64,000 bases of DNA from NCBI GenBank assembly GCA_024404875.1, contig JAKSPK010000004.1, positions 1-64,000 of the forward strand, in the 5' to 3' direction. The notes under the pieces are model-generated. The model searched no databases. It was not told the DNA's origin and saw only the letters and a list, made by a program, of their open reading frames with translations. Shown one piece after another: positions 36,941-45,500 of the stretch. Source of the DNA: Oscillospiraceae bacterium. GTDB lineage: Bacteria > Bacillota > Clostridia > Oscillospirales > Ruminococcaceae. Position numbers and translations under genes: made by a program. Position 1 is the stretch's first letter, and each line of letters starts with the position of its first letter.

Positions 36941-37189
36941 ATGTTTACGACAACGGTTTATCTTCCCGAGATCGCTGATGTTGCTGAATTCGTCAACATC
37001 ATGAGCCAGTTCCGCTTTGAAGCACTTCTTCAGGTCGGGAATTATTCCGTGGATGCCAAGTCGATCATGGGCATCTTTACACTGGATCGTGAGCAGCCGC
37101 TTCAGCTTGAAGTCGGCACGGATGATGAATCTCAGATTGCAAAGCTGACGCAGGCGATCGGCAGATTCCTGTTTCATCCGGTACACTGA
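36941..37189 (+). CDS. HPr-like protein lacking the phosphorylated His
   Basis: 82 residues with the C-terminal two-thirds of an HPr fold: NYSVDAKSIMGIFTLDREQP matches the Ser46 region of HPr (VNAKSIMGLMSL), including the Ser. The N-terminal GLHARPA loop with the catalytic His is missing, so it cannot be an ordinary phosphocarrier. Such PTS-HPr-component proteins are common and unstudied in Clostridia. Ribosome site AAAGGCAGG. Monocistronic, between a structured leader and a hairpin terminator. Confidence 0.75.
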   Translation: MFTTTVYLPEIADVAEFVNIMSQFRFEALLQVGNYSVDAKSIMGIFTLDREQPLQLEVGTDDESQIAKLTQAIGRFLFHPVH

Positions 37190-37288
37190 TATTTGACAAT
37201 TCCCCCTTTGGGAGACTTATGCTGCTCCCGAAATCCCCCTTTTTTCATGTTGCTCCCCATGTCCCGCACGGGGGGCAAACCCACACTT

Positions 37289-37336
37289 GCGTATCGTTCT
37301 CTGCCAAAAGAGCAGAGAATGATGCGTGTTTTTTTC
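37289..37336 (+). terminator. Terminator of HPr-like gene
   Basis: GCGTATCGTTCTCTGC pairs with GCAGAGAATGATGCGT (G-U pairs allowed), followed by a run of seven T. A further GC-rich hairpin around 37251-37277 precedes it. Confidence 0.75.
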
Positions 37337-37374
37337 CTTATCAGTATAGCATAAATACCGAAAAAAAGCAAGTG

Positions 37375-37410
37375 AAAAAGCGTATCCGCCCGAAAACGGA
37401 TACGCTTTTT
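37375..37410 (-). terminator. Terminator of Cys-rich peptide gene
   Basis: AAAAAGCGTATCCG-loop-CGGATACGCTTTTT, perfect 14-bp stem ten bases after the peptide stop on the minus strand. Confidence 0.85.
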
Positions 37411-37419
37411 CTGGTTTCA

Positions 37420-37488
37420 TCAGCAGCAGCCGCTGCAGCAATTTTGCAGCAGTGCGAGGATCGCCTGCCAGATAGACTGTCTGCACAT
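37420..37488 (-). CDS. 22-residue Cys-rich peptide
   Basis: Tiny gene not matched to any known family. The product begins MCRQSIWQAILALLQN and ends CCSGCC-stop: five cysteines, two as adjacent pairs around Ser-Gly, after an amphipathic or membrane-like helix. Support for a real gene: a TTGCTT-17-TATAAT promoter at 37535-37563, GGAGG nine bases before the ATG, and a perfect hairpin terminator right after the stop. Other frames through the region lack one or more of these. Could bind metal, be a modified peptide or a toxin-like membrane peptide; no modifying enzyme is next to it. Confidence 0.6.
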   Translation of the reverse strand: MCRQSIWQAILALLQNCCSGCC

Positions 37489-37534
37489 TTTGCATTCCCT
37501 CCATGCATTGTATTTCCCTATCGGGGATGTTTAT

Positions 37535-37563
37535 ATTATACATGAAGCCGTGCCGGAAAGCAA
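37535..37563 (-). promoter_or_regulatory. Promoter of Cys-rich peptide gene
   Basis: Minus strand TTGCTT-17-TATAAT, about 45 bases before the peptide ATG. Confidence 0.65.
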
Positions 37564-37596
37564 TGCAAAAATAATGGAAGTGCTGGAAAAATCGTG

Positions 37597-38349
37597 TCAG
37601 ACCGCGCTTTGCTCAGAAAGCCATTCCAGCAGTCCTGCATAAAGTGTCAAGGCAGTTTTGTGCTGATACTCTTCGGTTTTCAGCAGTGCCGCCTCATCCG
37701 GATTCGAGAGAAATCCGCATTCTGCCATAATCATTGGATGCTTGCAAAACCAGCAGAGAAACAGCTCCTTGCCGCAGCACTTGATCTCGCGGTCATTCTG
37801 CGGTTGAAGCATCGTGCGGAATTTCTGCTGCATTGTCTGTGCAAGCGATTCGCTGTCACTGCTGGTCGGGGCATAGAACATCTGCGCACCGCTGTATTTC
37901 GGATCCGTGAACTGATTTTGGTGGATCGAGATACAGACGGCATGATCCGGCGCATTGAGGATCGCAAGGCGGTTATCCATATCGGAGGCCTTCTGATTGG
38001 CGATTCCCTCAATGCCCTGATCGTGGATCGAGCGGTCGGTGTCCCGCGTAACCCGTACTTCATAGCCGGAGACCACCAGCAGGTCGCGCAGATCCAGCAA
38101 GATATTGAGATTGATCCCTTTTTCCGGCACACCGTCCGCCGTCGAGCATCCGCCGTCTATGCCGCCGTGCGGGGAATCAACATAAACCAAGTTTTGCTTT
38201 TTCGTATTTACGCAGTTCACTTCATGGCTTTTTGTTTTGAATCTGTCAAGAAATGCGGGCATGATACCGAGGACCTCATCATACCCGCTTATGATATTGA
38301 TATACCAGCTATCTCCGGAAGTCATGCGACGAGAATTGTGCAGTTTCAA
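37597..38349 (-). CDS. N-acetylmuramoyl-L-alanine amidase, altered N-terminus
   Basis: Zinc amidase (Amidase_3, CwlD-like) cleaving the stem peptide from peptidoglycan. Catalytic part: NLVYVDSPHGGIDGGCSTAD with the first zinc His and GVPEKGINLNILLDLRDLL with the zinc Glu; the second His and general base lie in AVCISIHQNQF and MIMAECGFLSN. The usual membrane helix or signal peptide is missing. Instead the frame begins with about 55 unrelated residues directly behind the recombinase gene. The open frame starts with TTG; an ATG at 38262 preceded by GAGG (MPAFLDRFK) is an alternative start. Possibly truncated by the recombinase insertion. No promoter seen. Confidence 0.7.
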   Translation of the reverse strand: MKLHNSRRMTSGDSWYINIISGYDEVLGIMPAFLDRFKTKSHEVNCVNTKKQNLVYVDSPHGGIDGGCSTADGVPEKGINLNILLDLRDLLVVSGYEVRVTRDTDRSIHDQGIEGIANQKASDMDNRLAILNAPDHAVCISIHQNQFTDPKYSGAQMFYAPTSSDSESLAQTMQQKFRTMLQPQNDREIKCCGKELFLCWFCKHPMIMAECGFLSNPDEAALLKTEEYQHKTALTLYAGLLEWLSEQSAV

Positions 38350-38371
38350 TCACAGCGCTGTATTGGCTGTG

Positions 38372-39967
38372 TTATATCTTCCAGTGAATATGTATCTCCC
38401 GCTCGCCGCAGTCGTTGGTCATGCTGATCTCGATGAAGTCGATAAACTCGTCTGCGACAGTGCGGTCAAGTGCATCGAAATGTGCATACTGTTCAATCAG
38501 TGCCTTCTGTCCGGGTGCGTTTTCCATGCGCCCGCGGGCTTCGGCAATCTGCTGCCGCAGCTCGTCAATGTGTAGTGTGAGTGACTGCTCCTCGTCTGAA
38601 AGGTTCTGCCGGAACAGCGAATAATCCGCTTCGGCAATGATGCCGTCCAGTTTGTCCTTATACATCTGAATAAGCCGTTTTTGCGCGGAGGCGTGCTGTT
38701 CGAGGCGTTTGGCAAGGCTGCCTTCCAGTGCTCGGAGCTGCTCCTCATAAATATTCGTGAACCGGATCTCATCCGTCTGACAATACTGCGAAACAATGCT
38801 GTTCAGCGCGTCAAGAATAGTCTGCTCCAGAACTTTCCCACTCATGGTTTTTGTATTCGGGCAGTTCATTGCACCAGACTTATAGGCCGCACATTGCAGC
38901 CCGTAGTATTTGATTGTTTTTGCCTTGTTGTAGTATACATTCCGCTTCATCGGTCTGCCGCAGAGCGCGCAGCGAATTTTGCCGGAAAGCGGCGAAAGCG
39001 TTTGCATCCGGGTGCCGACGCGGGTATTGCTTTGCAGACGCGCCTGCGCCCGTAGCCATGTATCCGCGTCAATGATCGCTTCGTGTGCGTTCGGGATGCG
39101 TATCCACTCCGCCGGACAGACCTTTTTCCGCCGCTTGTTTTTATAGCTGATATGGTGCGATTTTCCCTGTACCAATGTGCCGGTATACATTTCATTTGCA
39201 AGCATCCGGGCAATCGTTGACTGCGTCCACAGTCCGCGGGCGCTGCTGCTGTCAGCATTGCGGTTTATGTATTTCGAGCCCTGCTCCCGCTTGTAGGCAC
39301 TGGGGCTGACAATGGCCTCACTGTTCAGCTTCTGTACGATATGGCGGTAGCCTTTTCCGCTGACATATAGCCCGAAGATCATCCGCACGACTGGTGCGGT
39401 TTCCTCATCAATGATGAGATGATGCCGGTCGGCTGGGTCAATCAGATAGCCGTAGGGCGCAAAGGAACCGATAAACTGTCCCTGTTCGCGCTTGCAGGAC
39501 AGCGTGCGGCGGATCTTTGCTGAGATATCCTTTACGTACATCTCATTGTATGCTGATGTGAAAAGCCGCATGGTTCCGTAGCTTTCGTTATCCGTATCCG
39601 CATTGTCCGCGACACCGATAAACCGGATGCCCCATTCCAGAAACCTGTCATTGAGGTATTGCTCGATGATGACCGTGTCGCGGGAAAACCTGCTCTGATC
39701 CTTGCAAAGAACGATGTCAATTCTGTTTTGCTCACAGTCGCGGAGCAGCCGGTTGAATGCAGGACGGGCGCGGTCAATGCCGCTGAAACCGTCATCGGTA
39801 TATATGTCAAAAATCTCCCAGCTGCGTTCTAAACAGTAATTCCGAAGCATTGCTTTTTGGTTTTGAATGCTCTGGCTGTCATCGCCGTTCCTGTTCTTAT
39901 CCTCGATCGACAAACGACAGTAAATTCCGACTTTTGGCACTGACTGCACCGCCCTTCCTGCTGTCAA
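38372..39967 (-). CDS. Large serine recombinase
   Basis: 531 residues. Site-specific integrase/excisionase of the TndX/phage large serine type. N-terminal resolvase domain with the nucleophile Ser in VGIYCRLSIEDKN, the Arg-rich CKDQSRFSRD and DGFSGIDRARPAF. Then the recombinase domain, a zinc-ribbon (IRCALCGRPMKR, YGLQCAAYKSGAMNCPN) and a C-terminal coiled coil (about 410-480). Starts with TTG at 39967 or a nearby GTG; the exact start is unsure. It lies among non-mobile genes with only a 40-residue protein beside it, so this is a minimal or decayed mobile element. Confidence 0.93.
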   Translation of the reverse strand: MTAGRAVQSVPKVGIYCRLSIEDKNRNGDDSQSIQNQKAMLRNYCLERSWEIFDIYTDDGFSGIDRARPAFNRLLRDCEQNRIDIVLCKDQSRFSRDTVIIEQYLNDRFLEWGIRFIGVADNADTDNESYGTMRLFTSAYNEMYVKDISAKIRRTLSCKREQGQFIGSFAPYGYLIDPADRHHLIIDEETAPVVRMIFGLYVSGKGYRHIVQKLNSEAIVSPSAYKREQGSKYINRNADSSSARGLWTQSTIARMLANEMYTGTLVQGKSHHISYKNKRRKKVCPAEWIRIPNAHEAIIDADTWLRAQARLQSNTRVGTRMQTLSPLSGKIRCALCGRPMKRNVYYNKAKTIKYYGLQCAAYKSGAMNCPNTKTMSGKVLEQTILDALNSIVSQYCQTDEIRFTNIYEEQLRALEGSLAKRLEQHASAQKRLIQMYKDKLDGIIAEADYSLFRQNLSDEEQSLTLHIDELRQQIAEARGRMENAPGQKALIEQYAHFDALDRTVADEFIDFIEISMTNDCGEREIHIHWKI

Positions 39968-39975
39968 AGTACAAA

Positions 39976-40098
39976 TCAGCCTGCATTTTTCAGCTTTTCA
40001 TTTACGATCTTTTCGACTTTCCTCGTAACGGCTTTCCGAATCTGCTCCGGATTCTGTGCTGTGAAGCTGCTCCGGAGTTTGATTGTTTCAGTTTTCAT
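39976..40098 (-). CDS. 40-residue basic protein before recombinase
   Basis: Begins MKTETIKLRSSFTAQNPEQI and continues as a Lys-rich helix ending in KLKNAG. GAGGAGGGATCAAC gives a strong ribosome site; stop 9 bases before the recombinase start, so the two are probably co-translated. No family recognised; the basic helical character fits a DNA-binding accessory or directionality factor, by context only. Confidence 0.6.
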   Translation of the reverse strand: MKTETIKLRSSFTAQNPEQIRKAVTRKVEKIVNEKLKNAG

Positions 40099-40273
40099 GT
40101 TGATCCCTCCTCTCGGAATCGTATGCGGATGCAAATCATGATATGCCTCCCTCGTGTCAAGCGTGAATCGTATGGATTTCGATTATGCGGTCATTCAGGC
40201 AGTCCGGGGATCATCCGCACCGATCGGTGTCCTGATGCCTGCAATCGTTCATGCCTGCGGAGATATCAAATAA

Positions 40274-40316
40274 AAATGCGTGCTTCCCGTATCTTGGGGC
40301 AGCACGCATTATTATT
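40274..40316. terminator. Terminator-like hairpin before recombinase unit
   Basis: AATGCGTGC-loop-GCACGCATT with A- and T-rich flanks. It separates the SpoIIE/anti-sigma remnant from the recombinase genes, and would stop transcription from the SpoIIE operon. Confidence 0.75.
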
Positions 40317-40407
40317 TTTCTATTTCGGCTGACGGATCAAATTCCCTGCCGTTGTCCTCAAAGTGAATGATAAGCTGAATTGTCCGAAGACTGACGGTCA
40401 GCTGTGT
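40312..40407 (-). pseudogene. Remnant of RsbW-type anti-sigma kinase
   Basis: A frame of about 31 codons overlapping the SpoIIE gene end reads QLTVSLRTIQLIIHFEDNGR then EFDPSAEIEK-stop. This is the typical C-terminal strand and G1 box (EDNG.EFDP) of HATPase_c_2 anti-sigma kinases. It has no start codon of its own and no N- or G2-box region; the rest of the kinase is gone. The position, behind STAS and SpoIIE genes, is where such a kinase gene is expected. Confidence 0.6.
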
Positions 40408-41981
40408 TCATATCCAGCGGCATTGCCCTCACACGGTGTGAACTGCACAGCGACCAGTGTGATATCATCCGACTGCTCACAGCCCGCCGCGTATGCCCTG
40501 ACAGCATCTGTGACGGAAGCGACGGTCTGTTCCGCACGGCCGCCTGCAGCCGCCGCCTGCAGCCGCTGTTCGCCGAACAGTTCGCGCTGCGGATTCAGTG
40601 CTTCCGTTACTCCGTCCGTATAGATCAGGAAACTGCAGCCGGCGTCGAGCATCGTGTGTTCCTCTATGATCCCCGCATCTTCAAACAAACCGAGCACAAT
40701 ACCCGGATTGGGTGTCAGATACGACTTCTTATCGCCGCAGATCATCAGCGGCCGGGTATGTCCTGCATTCGCATAGCGCAGCTCACCGGTAGAGGGATTC
40801 AGCATTGCTGCAAAGACCGTAACAAACATATTCTCCGGATTTACGGTACAGATTTCATCGTTGACCTCATTCAGCGCAGCAGCAAGGGATGCGCCTGCCC
40901 GCAGCTTTTCGCGGAGCATATTTTTGATCATGGCCATGAACAATGCTGCAGCGATTCCCTTGCCGGAAACATCGGCAATGACGATCCATACTTTGCCGTT
41001 CAGTTCAAAGCAGTCGTAGAAATCACCGCCGACTTCCCTTGCAGGCTCTGCAAATGCGGAGATCTCATAGCCATCGCCGGAAAGCGTAAAGCGCTGCGGC
41101 ACCATGCCGATCTGTATCCGCCGAGCGATGTTCAGCTCCGCTGCTGCGTGGGAACGCTCCTCTGTCATGGTGCGGAGGTTGTCGATGTAGCCGATGATGT
41201 CCTCCGACATTTGATCGAATGAGCGGGTAATCTCCTCAATCTCCTGATAGGTATGGAATTTCAGTGGTTCGTGCTTTTGTTCGGGATCAAGGTTGTTCAT
41301 CTCCACTGCGAGTTTTTTGATGGGAATAAATACCTTTTTCCTTAGGATGAGCAGCAGCAGCCCCAGCACAGTGATCAGCACGATATTCACGATCAGTACA
41401 ATCAGCACCACATAGCGGGTCGTTTTCTGACGATTTTTTGTGATGTCAAAATCTATGCCGACGATCACATTCTGACTGCTGCCTGTTTCGCTGAGCGGGA
41501 AATAATATGCCAATACCTCGCCGAATTGATTGATCTCTATTTCTGGTCCTGTGAGTTCTCCGTCCAGCGCATGGTCGATAAATGAACGTTCGCCGATATC
41601 GACGACCGTACCCATGCTGCGCTCCTCGGAAATCTTCCGGTTTTCCTCATCATCGGCAGCAACTGTCAGGATATATGTGATCGTGTCCTCCTCGCGGGAG
41701 GCACGGAATAGGTACATATATTTTGCGTTGGAGAATCCGAACAAGCTTCTCATATATTCCTGGAAGCCGCTGCGTGTGATTTCGTTATTATCAAGATCAT
41801 CAATATCAAGGCCGGGAAGGGGATGGGACATCGCTTCCCGAAAATTCTCAGCCTTCGCCTTGCAGCTTTCCGTTGCGAGATTGAAGGTGAGTACGCTCAT
41901 CGTCAGTGCGAGGATCACATCCGTCAGAACGATCAGCAGAACAGACAGGAGGCCGATTCTGCGCAGCGCGTGATTTTTCAT
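40398..41981 (-). CDS. Membrane SpoIIE-family serine phosphatase
   Basis: 527 residues. PP2C-type phosphatase that dephosphorylates an anti-sigma antagonist. N-terminal helix (about 10-32), extracytoplasmic sensor (about 33-190, Cache-like), second helix (about 192-218), HAMP linker, then the phosphatase domain: AREVGGDFYDCF and VIADVSGKGIAAALFMAMIK (metal Asp residues), YANAGHTRPL, FLIYTDGVTEALN and SDDITLVAV. Overlaps the STAS gene (its probable substrate) by 4 bases at the start. The kinase partner downstream is reduced to a fragment. Confidence 0.93.
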   Translation of the reverse strand: MKNHALRRIGLLSVLLIVLTDVILALTMSVLTFNLATESCKAKAENFREAMSHPLPGLDIDDLDNNEITRSGFQEYMRSLFGFSNAKYMYLFRASREEDTITYILTVAADDEENRKISEERSMGTVVDIGERSFIDHALDGELTGPEIEINQFGEVLAYYFPLSETGSSQNVIVGIDFDITKNRQKTTRYVVLIVLIVNIVLITVLGLLLLILRKKVFIPIKKLAVEMNNLDPEQKHEPLKFHTYQEIEEITRSFDQMSEDIIGYIDNLRTMTEERSHAAAELNIARRIQIGMVPQRFTLSGDGYEISAFAEPAREVGGDFYDCFELNGKVWIVIADVSGKGIAAALFMAMIKNMLREKLRAGASLAAALNEVNDEICTVNPENMFVTVFAAMLNPSTGELRYANAGHTRPLMICGDKKSYLTPNPGIVLGLFEDAGIIEEHTMLDAGCSFLIYTDGVTEALNPQRELFGEQRLQAAAAGGRAEQTVASVTDAVRAYAAGCEQSDDITLVAVQFTPCEGNAAGYEHS

Positions 41982-42268
41982 TTGATGTTGAGTTTTTTGT
42001 CAAAGCCCGTCATTCTGAAGACATCGAGAATTTCGACAGAAGCATTGGTTACCGTGAGACCGCCCTGCATTTTCTTGTCGGCAATGACGATCACACGCAG
42101 TCCGGCTGAGGAGATGTATTCGAGCTTTTGCAGATCCAGCTCAAGCTCAGTGATTTCCGGCTCCAGTGCATCCAGAGCTGCATTGAATGCCGATGCGCTT
42201 TGTGCGTCAAGCCAGCCCTCAAGCCGGATTACAGCAGCATTTCCATTCTTTTCCGTGGTAATATTCAT
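41978..42268 (-). CDS. STAS-domain anti-sigma antagonist
   Basis: 96 residues, one STAS domain (RsbV/SpoIIAA type): MNITTEKNGNAAVIRLEGWL, then ELELDLQKLEYISSAGLRVI, where the Ser of SSAGLR is the usual phosphorylation site. Translationally coupled to the SpoIIE phosphatase. In partner switching the unphosphorylated form sequesters an anti-sigma kinase. A promoter lies upstream at 42311-42339, back to back with that of the NRPS. Confidence 0.92.
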   Translation of the reverse strand: MNITTEKNGNAAVIRLEGWLDAQSASAFNAALDALEPEITELELDLQKLEYISSAGLRVIVIADKKMQGGLTVTNASVEILDVFRMTGFDKKLNIK

Positions 42269-42310
42269 TTGGGTATCCTCCTTTTTAAGTTGCAGAAGTC
42301 CGCTTCTGCT

Positions 42311-42339
42311 ATTTTACCATATAATCCATCATATTTCAA
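42311..42339 (-). promoter_or_regulatory. STAS-SpoIIE promoter
   Basis: Minus strand TTGAAA-17-TAAAAT; a GCAGAAGCGGACTTCTGC hairpin follows in the leader just before the ribosome site AAGGAGG. Confidence 0.65.
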
Positions 42340-42397
42340 GCTGTATTTCAAAAGTTTGCGATGATTTCTGTGTTCATGATATTTTTCATGATGCCCA

Positions 42398-42426
42398 TTG
42401 CATTTTTCGGTGCGATGTGTTATAAT
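42398..42426 (+). promoter_or_regulatory. NRPS promoter
   Basis: TTGCAT-17-TATAAT with CCCATTGC and GTGTTATAATT extensions. About 100 bases of leader to the NRPS ATG. Its -35 lies about 58 bases from the opposing STAS promoter. Confidence 0.7.
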
Positions 42427-42526
42427 TATACTGTATTTTGACAATATATTCAATGTTGCTGCGTTGTGGGAATGTCGCGGCACCAATGTATTCATTGATT
42501 GTAGTTGAAAGAGAGGAAATACTGTT

Positions 42527-45500
42527 ATGGCGTATCAAAGTATCGTTCAATGGATCATGCAAAATGTAAGCCAATATCCTGCACAGACCGTGATCGTCGA
42601 TCAAGGGGAAAACAATTTCTTCACTTACAGCAGCTTTGACGTATTTGCCCGGAAAATTGCGGCAAAGCTCATTCGACAGGGCATCTGTCGGGGTGACTTT
42701 GTGACAGTCGAGCTGCCGCGCAACAAGGAATACATCGCCGCAATGTACGCCGTCTGGCTTGCCGGCGGTGCTTACGCTCCGCTTTCGCCTGATTACCCTG
42801 AAGACCGCCTTGCCTATATCCGCAGTGACTGCTCTGCCAAGGCTGTGATCAATGAGCGCTTCCTTCACGGGATTGAAAGTGAGACCCCGCTTGCAGAGCC
42901 TGTCATACCGGATGCGGATGCGCCCGCGGTGCTGATCTATACTTCCGGCTCGACCGGAAAACCAAAGGGTGTCCTGCATACGCAACGGAGTATAGCGGGT
43001 TGCGTCCAGCGCTATAGAATTATGTTCGATGCACCGCAGGGAACGCACAGCGCAATGGGTACGCCGTTAACCTTTGTTGTTGCCGTAGGTGATGTATTTG
43101 AGCCGCTTTGCTCCTGCAAGACAATTTACATCATGCCCCAACAGACGATGCGTGATCCGGTTCTGCTTGCCGATTTTATCGAAGAGAATCAGATTGAGCA
43201 TCTGTTCATCAGCCCGAAAATGCTGAAGGTCTTCAAAAACCGGAGCGCTTCCCTGAAATCTGTATATACCGGAAGCGAGCGTGTCAGCGGTATTTTCAGC
43301 GAGGATTACGCCATCACAGTCTGCTACGGTCAGACGGAATCAACGGGTGCTATTACGGCATTTCCGCTGGATCGGAAATATGATAATTCCCCGATCGGAA
43401 AGCCTGTCGGAGATGCCTGTGCCTATGTGCTCGATGACAACGGAAATGAGGCTGACGAAGGCGAGCTTTGCTTGGCGGGATGGTTTGCCTCCGAATATCT
43501 GCATCTTCCCGAACAGTCTGAACGAGTATTTACAGAAAACCCGTTCCGCGAAAAGGACGGCTTTGATAGGCTGCTGCATACCGGTGACCTTGTCAGGCGC
43601 GGCGAGGGCGGGAATTTCATTTATCTCAACCGCCGCGACTGGATGGTGAAGATCAACGGCCAGCGCGTTGAGCCGGGAGAGATCGAAGCAGTCATCAGAA
43701 ACTGTGAGGGGATCGCGGATGCTGCAATCAAGGACTTCACAAATGATTTCGGACAGGTTTATCTGACTGCATATTATACAGAAACCAGCTATGTTGATGT
43801 GAGAGAGCTGAAGGCTGCGATCGGCGCAAAGCTTCCCTCTTATATGATCCCTGCGTTCTTTGTCCGGCTCGATCGGATGCCTGTCAATGCGAACGGCAAG
43901 CTTGACCGCAGTGCGCTTTTAGCGCCGGAGGCAGGCAGCTTCAAAAACGATTATATCGCACCGGAAACGGATATGCAAAAGGCGCTCTGCTCGGCGTTTT
44001 CCAATGTGCTGGGTGTCGAAAATGTCGGTGTTGACGATGACTTTTTCGCAATGGGCGGCGATTCCATCAAGTGCGTCATGGTGACTGAGGAATGCGATAT
44101 TTATAAGATCCCGGTGTCGGTCATCTTTGAGGGCAAAACGCCGCGTATGATCGAGCGCATCATGCTGCAAAAAGTACAGAACAAGCCTTTCGCAAAGAAA
44201 ACCGAAAAGCCGCGCATTTATCCGCTCACACCGTATGAGCGCGGAATGTACCTTGAGCAGAAGCTCGATGCATCATCCGTTGTCTATAATCTGAACCTTG
44301 CCGTTACCGTCAGGGGCGCTGATTCTGCTCGTGTGCAGCAGGCTGCAGAGCGCGTTTTTTCCGCACATGAAGCGTTCCATTCTTATTACGGCGAACAGAA
44401 TGGTCTGCCCGTCCGCATTCTGACGGATGAGACTCCGGTGATTGCCGTGAAACAGGCGGCTTCCCGTGAGCAGGCAATTTCTGAGATCGAAAACGATGTG
44501 ACACCGTTTGATCTGAATGTTGGAATCCCTGTCCGCCCGACGGTCTATGAGATCCCGGACGGCAGTGTGATCCTGCACCTTGCGATTCATCATATCGCAT
44601 TTGACGGCGGCTCTGTAAAGACACTGATGCAGGAGCTTTTTGCTGCACTGAACGGCAAGGAAATCACGGCAGGGGAGATTGACCTCTCCGATCTGTATGA
44701 GGAAAGCCACAGTCATCAGTCTGAAGACGGCCTGTCGTATTACCGCGAGATGTTTGCGGACGGTGTTCCGGTTGCTGATCTGCCGCTGAAAGGCTCCAGA
44801 CCGAGAATTCACCCGCTTTCCGACAGGCAGATCGACTTCTGCTTTGAAGGCGATGCGCTGAAGAAACTGGATCGTGCCGCACGGCGCAGCCTGATGACAG
44901 AGTTTGAACTGCTGTTCTCTGCGGTTTCGATGGTGCTTGGACAGTATGCCGTCTCCGAGGATGTCGTGCTCGGCATCCCGACAAATATGCGTCCTGTCGG
45001 CGCTGACAGCGTGATTGGTATGTTTGTCAATACCGCGCCTGTTCGCGTGAAGCCGGTCAGGAGCATGGATCTTGCAGCCTATCTGCAGTCGGTTTCTTCT
45101 GCGGTCCGGGCGACGACTTACAGTGCCTCCCTTCCGTTTGAAAAGATCGTATCCGAATTTGTGAAGCAGCGTGATGAAAGCCGCAATCCGATTTTCGATG
45201 TCAGTGTCAACTATATGCAGCAGCCCCCTGCCTACAGCGAAAACGGCATATCTGCGGAGCTTTATGTGCCGCTTCAGAAAATGGGGCGCGACATAGGTTT
45301 TGTGTTCCGCAGGAGCGGTGACTGTCTGTACGGTTCGGTGCAATACTCCTCACAGCTCTTTGAGGATGATGTGATCGGGAATTTTGTTGCTCAGCTCCGC
45401 AGTTCGCTGGAGCAGATCTGCGGCGGAACGGCGTTCTCTGTCAGCGATGCGCTCACACTTCCTGCGGATCAGGCAGAAAAACTTGAAGCATTCTCCGAGG

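Noticed and set aside
37174..37543. 65- and 108-codon minus-strand frames over the Cys-rich peptide locus
   Set aside because: They read through the terminator hairpins and lack the matched promoter, ribosome site and stop arrangement that the 22-codon frame has.
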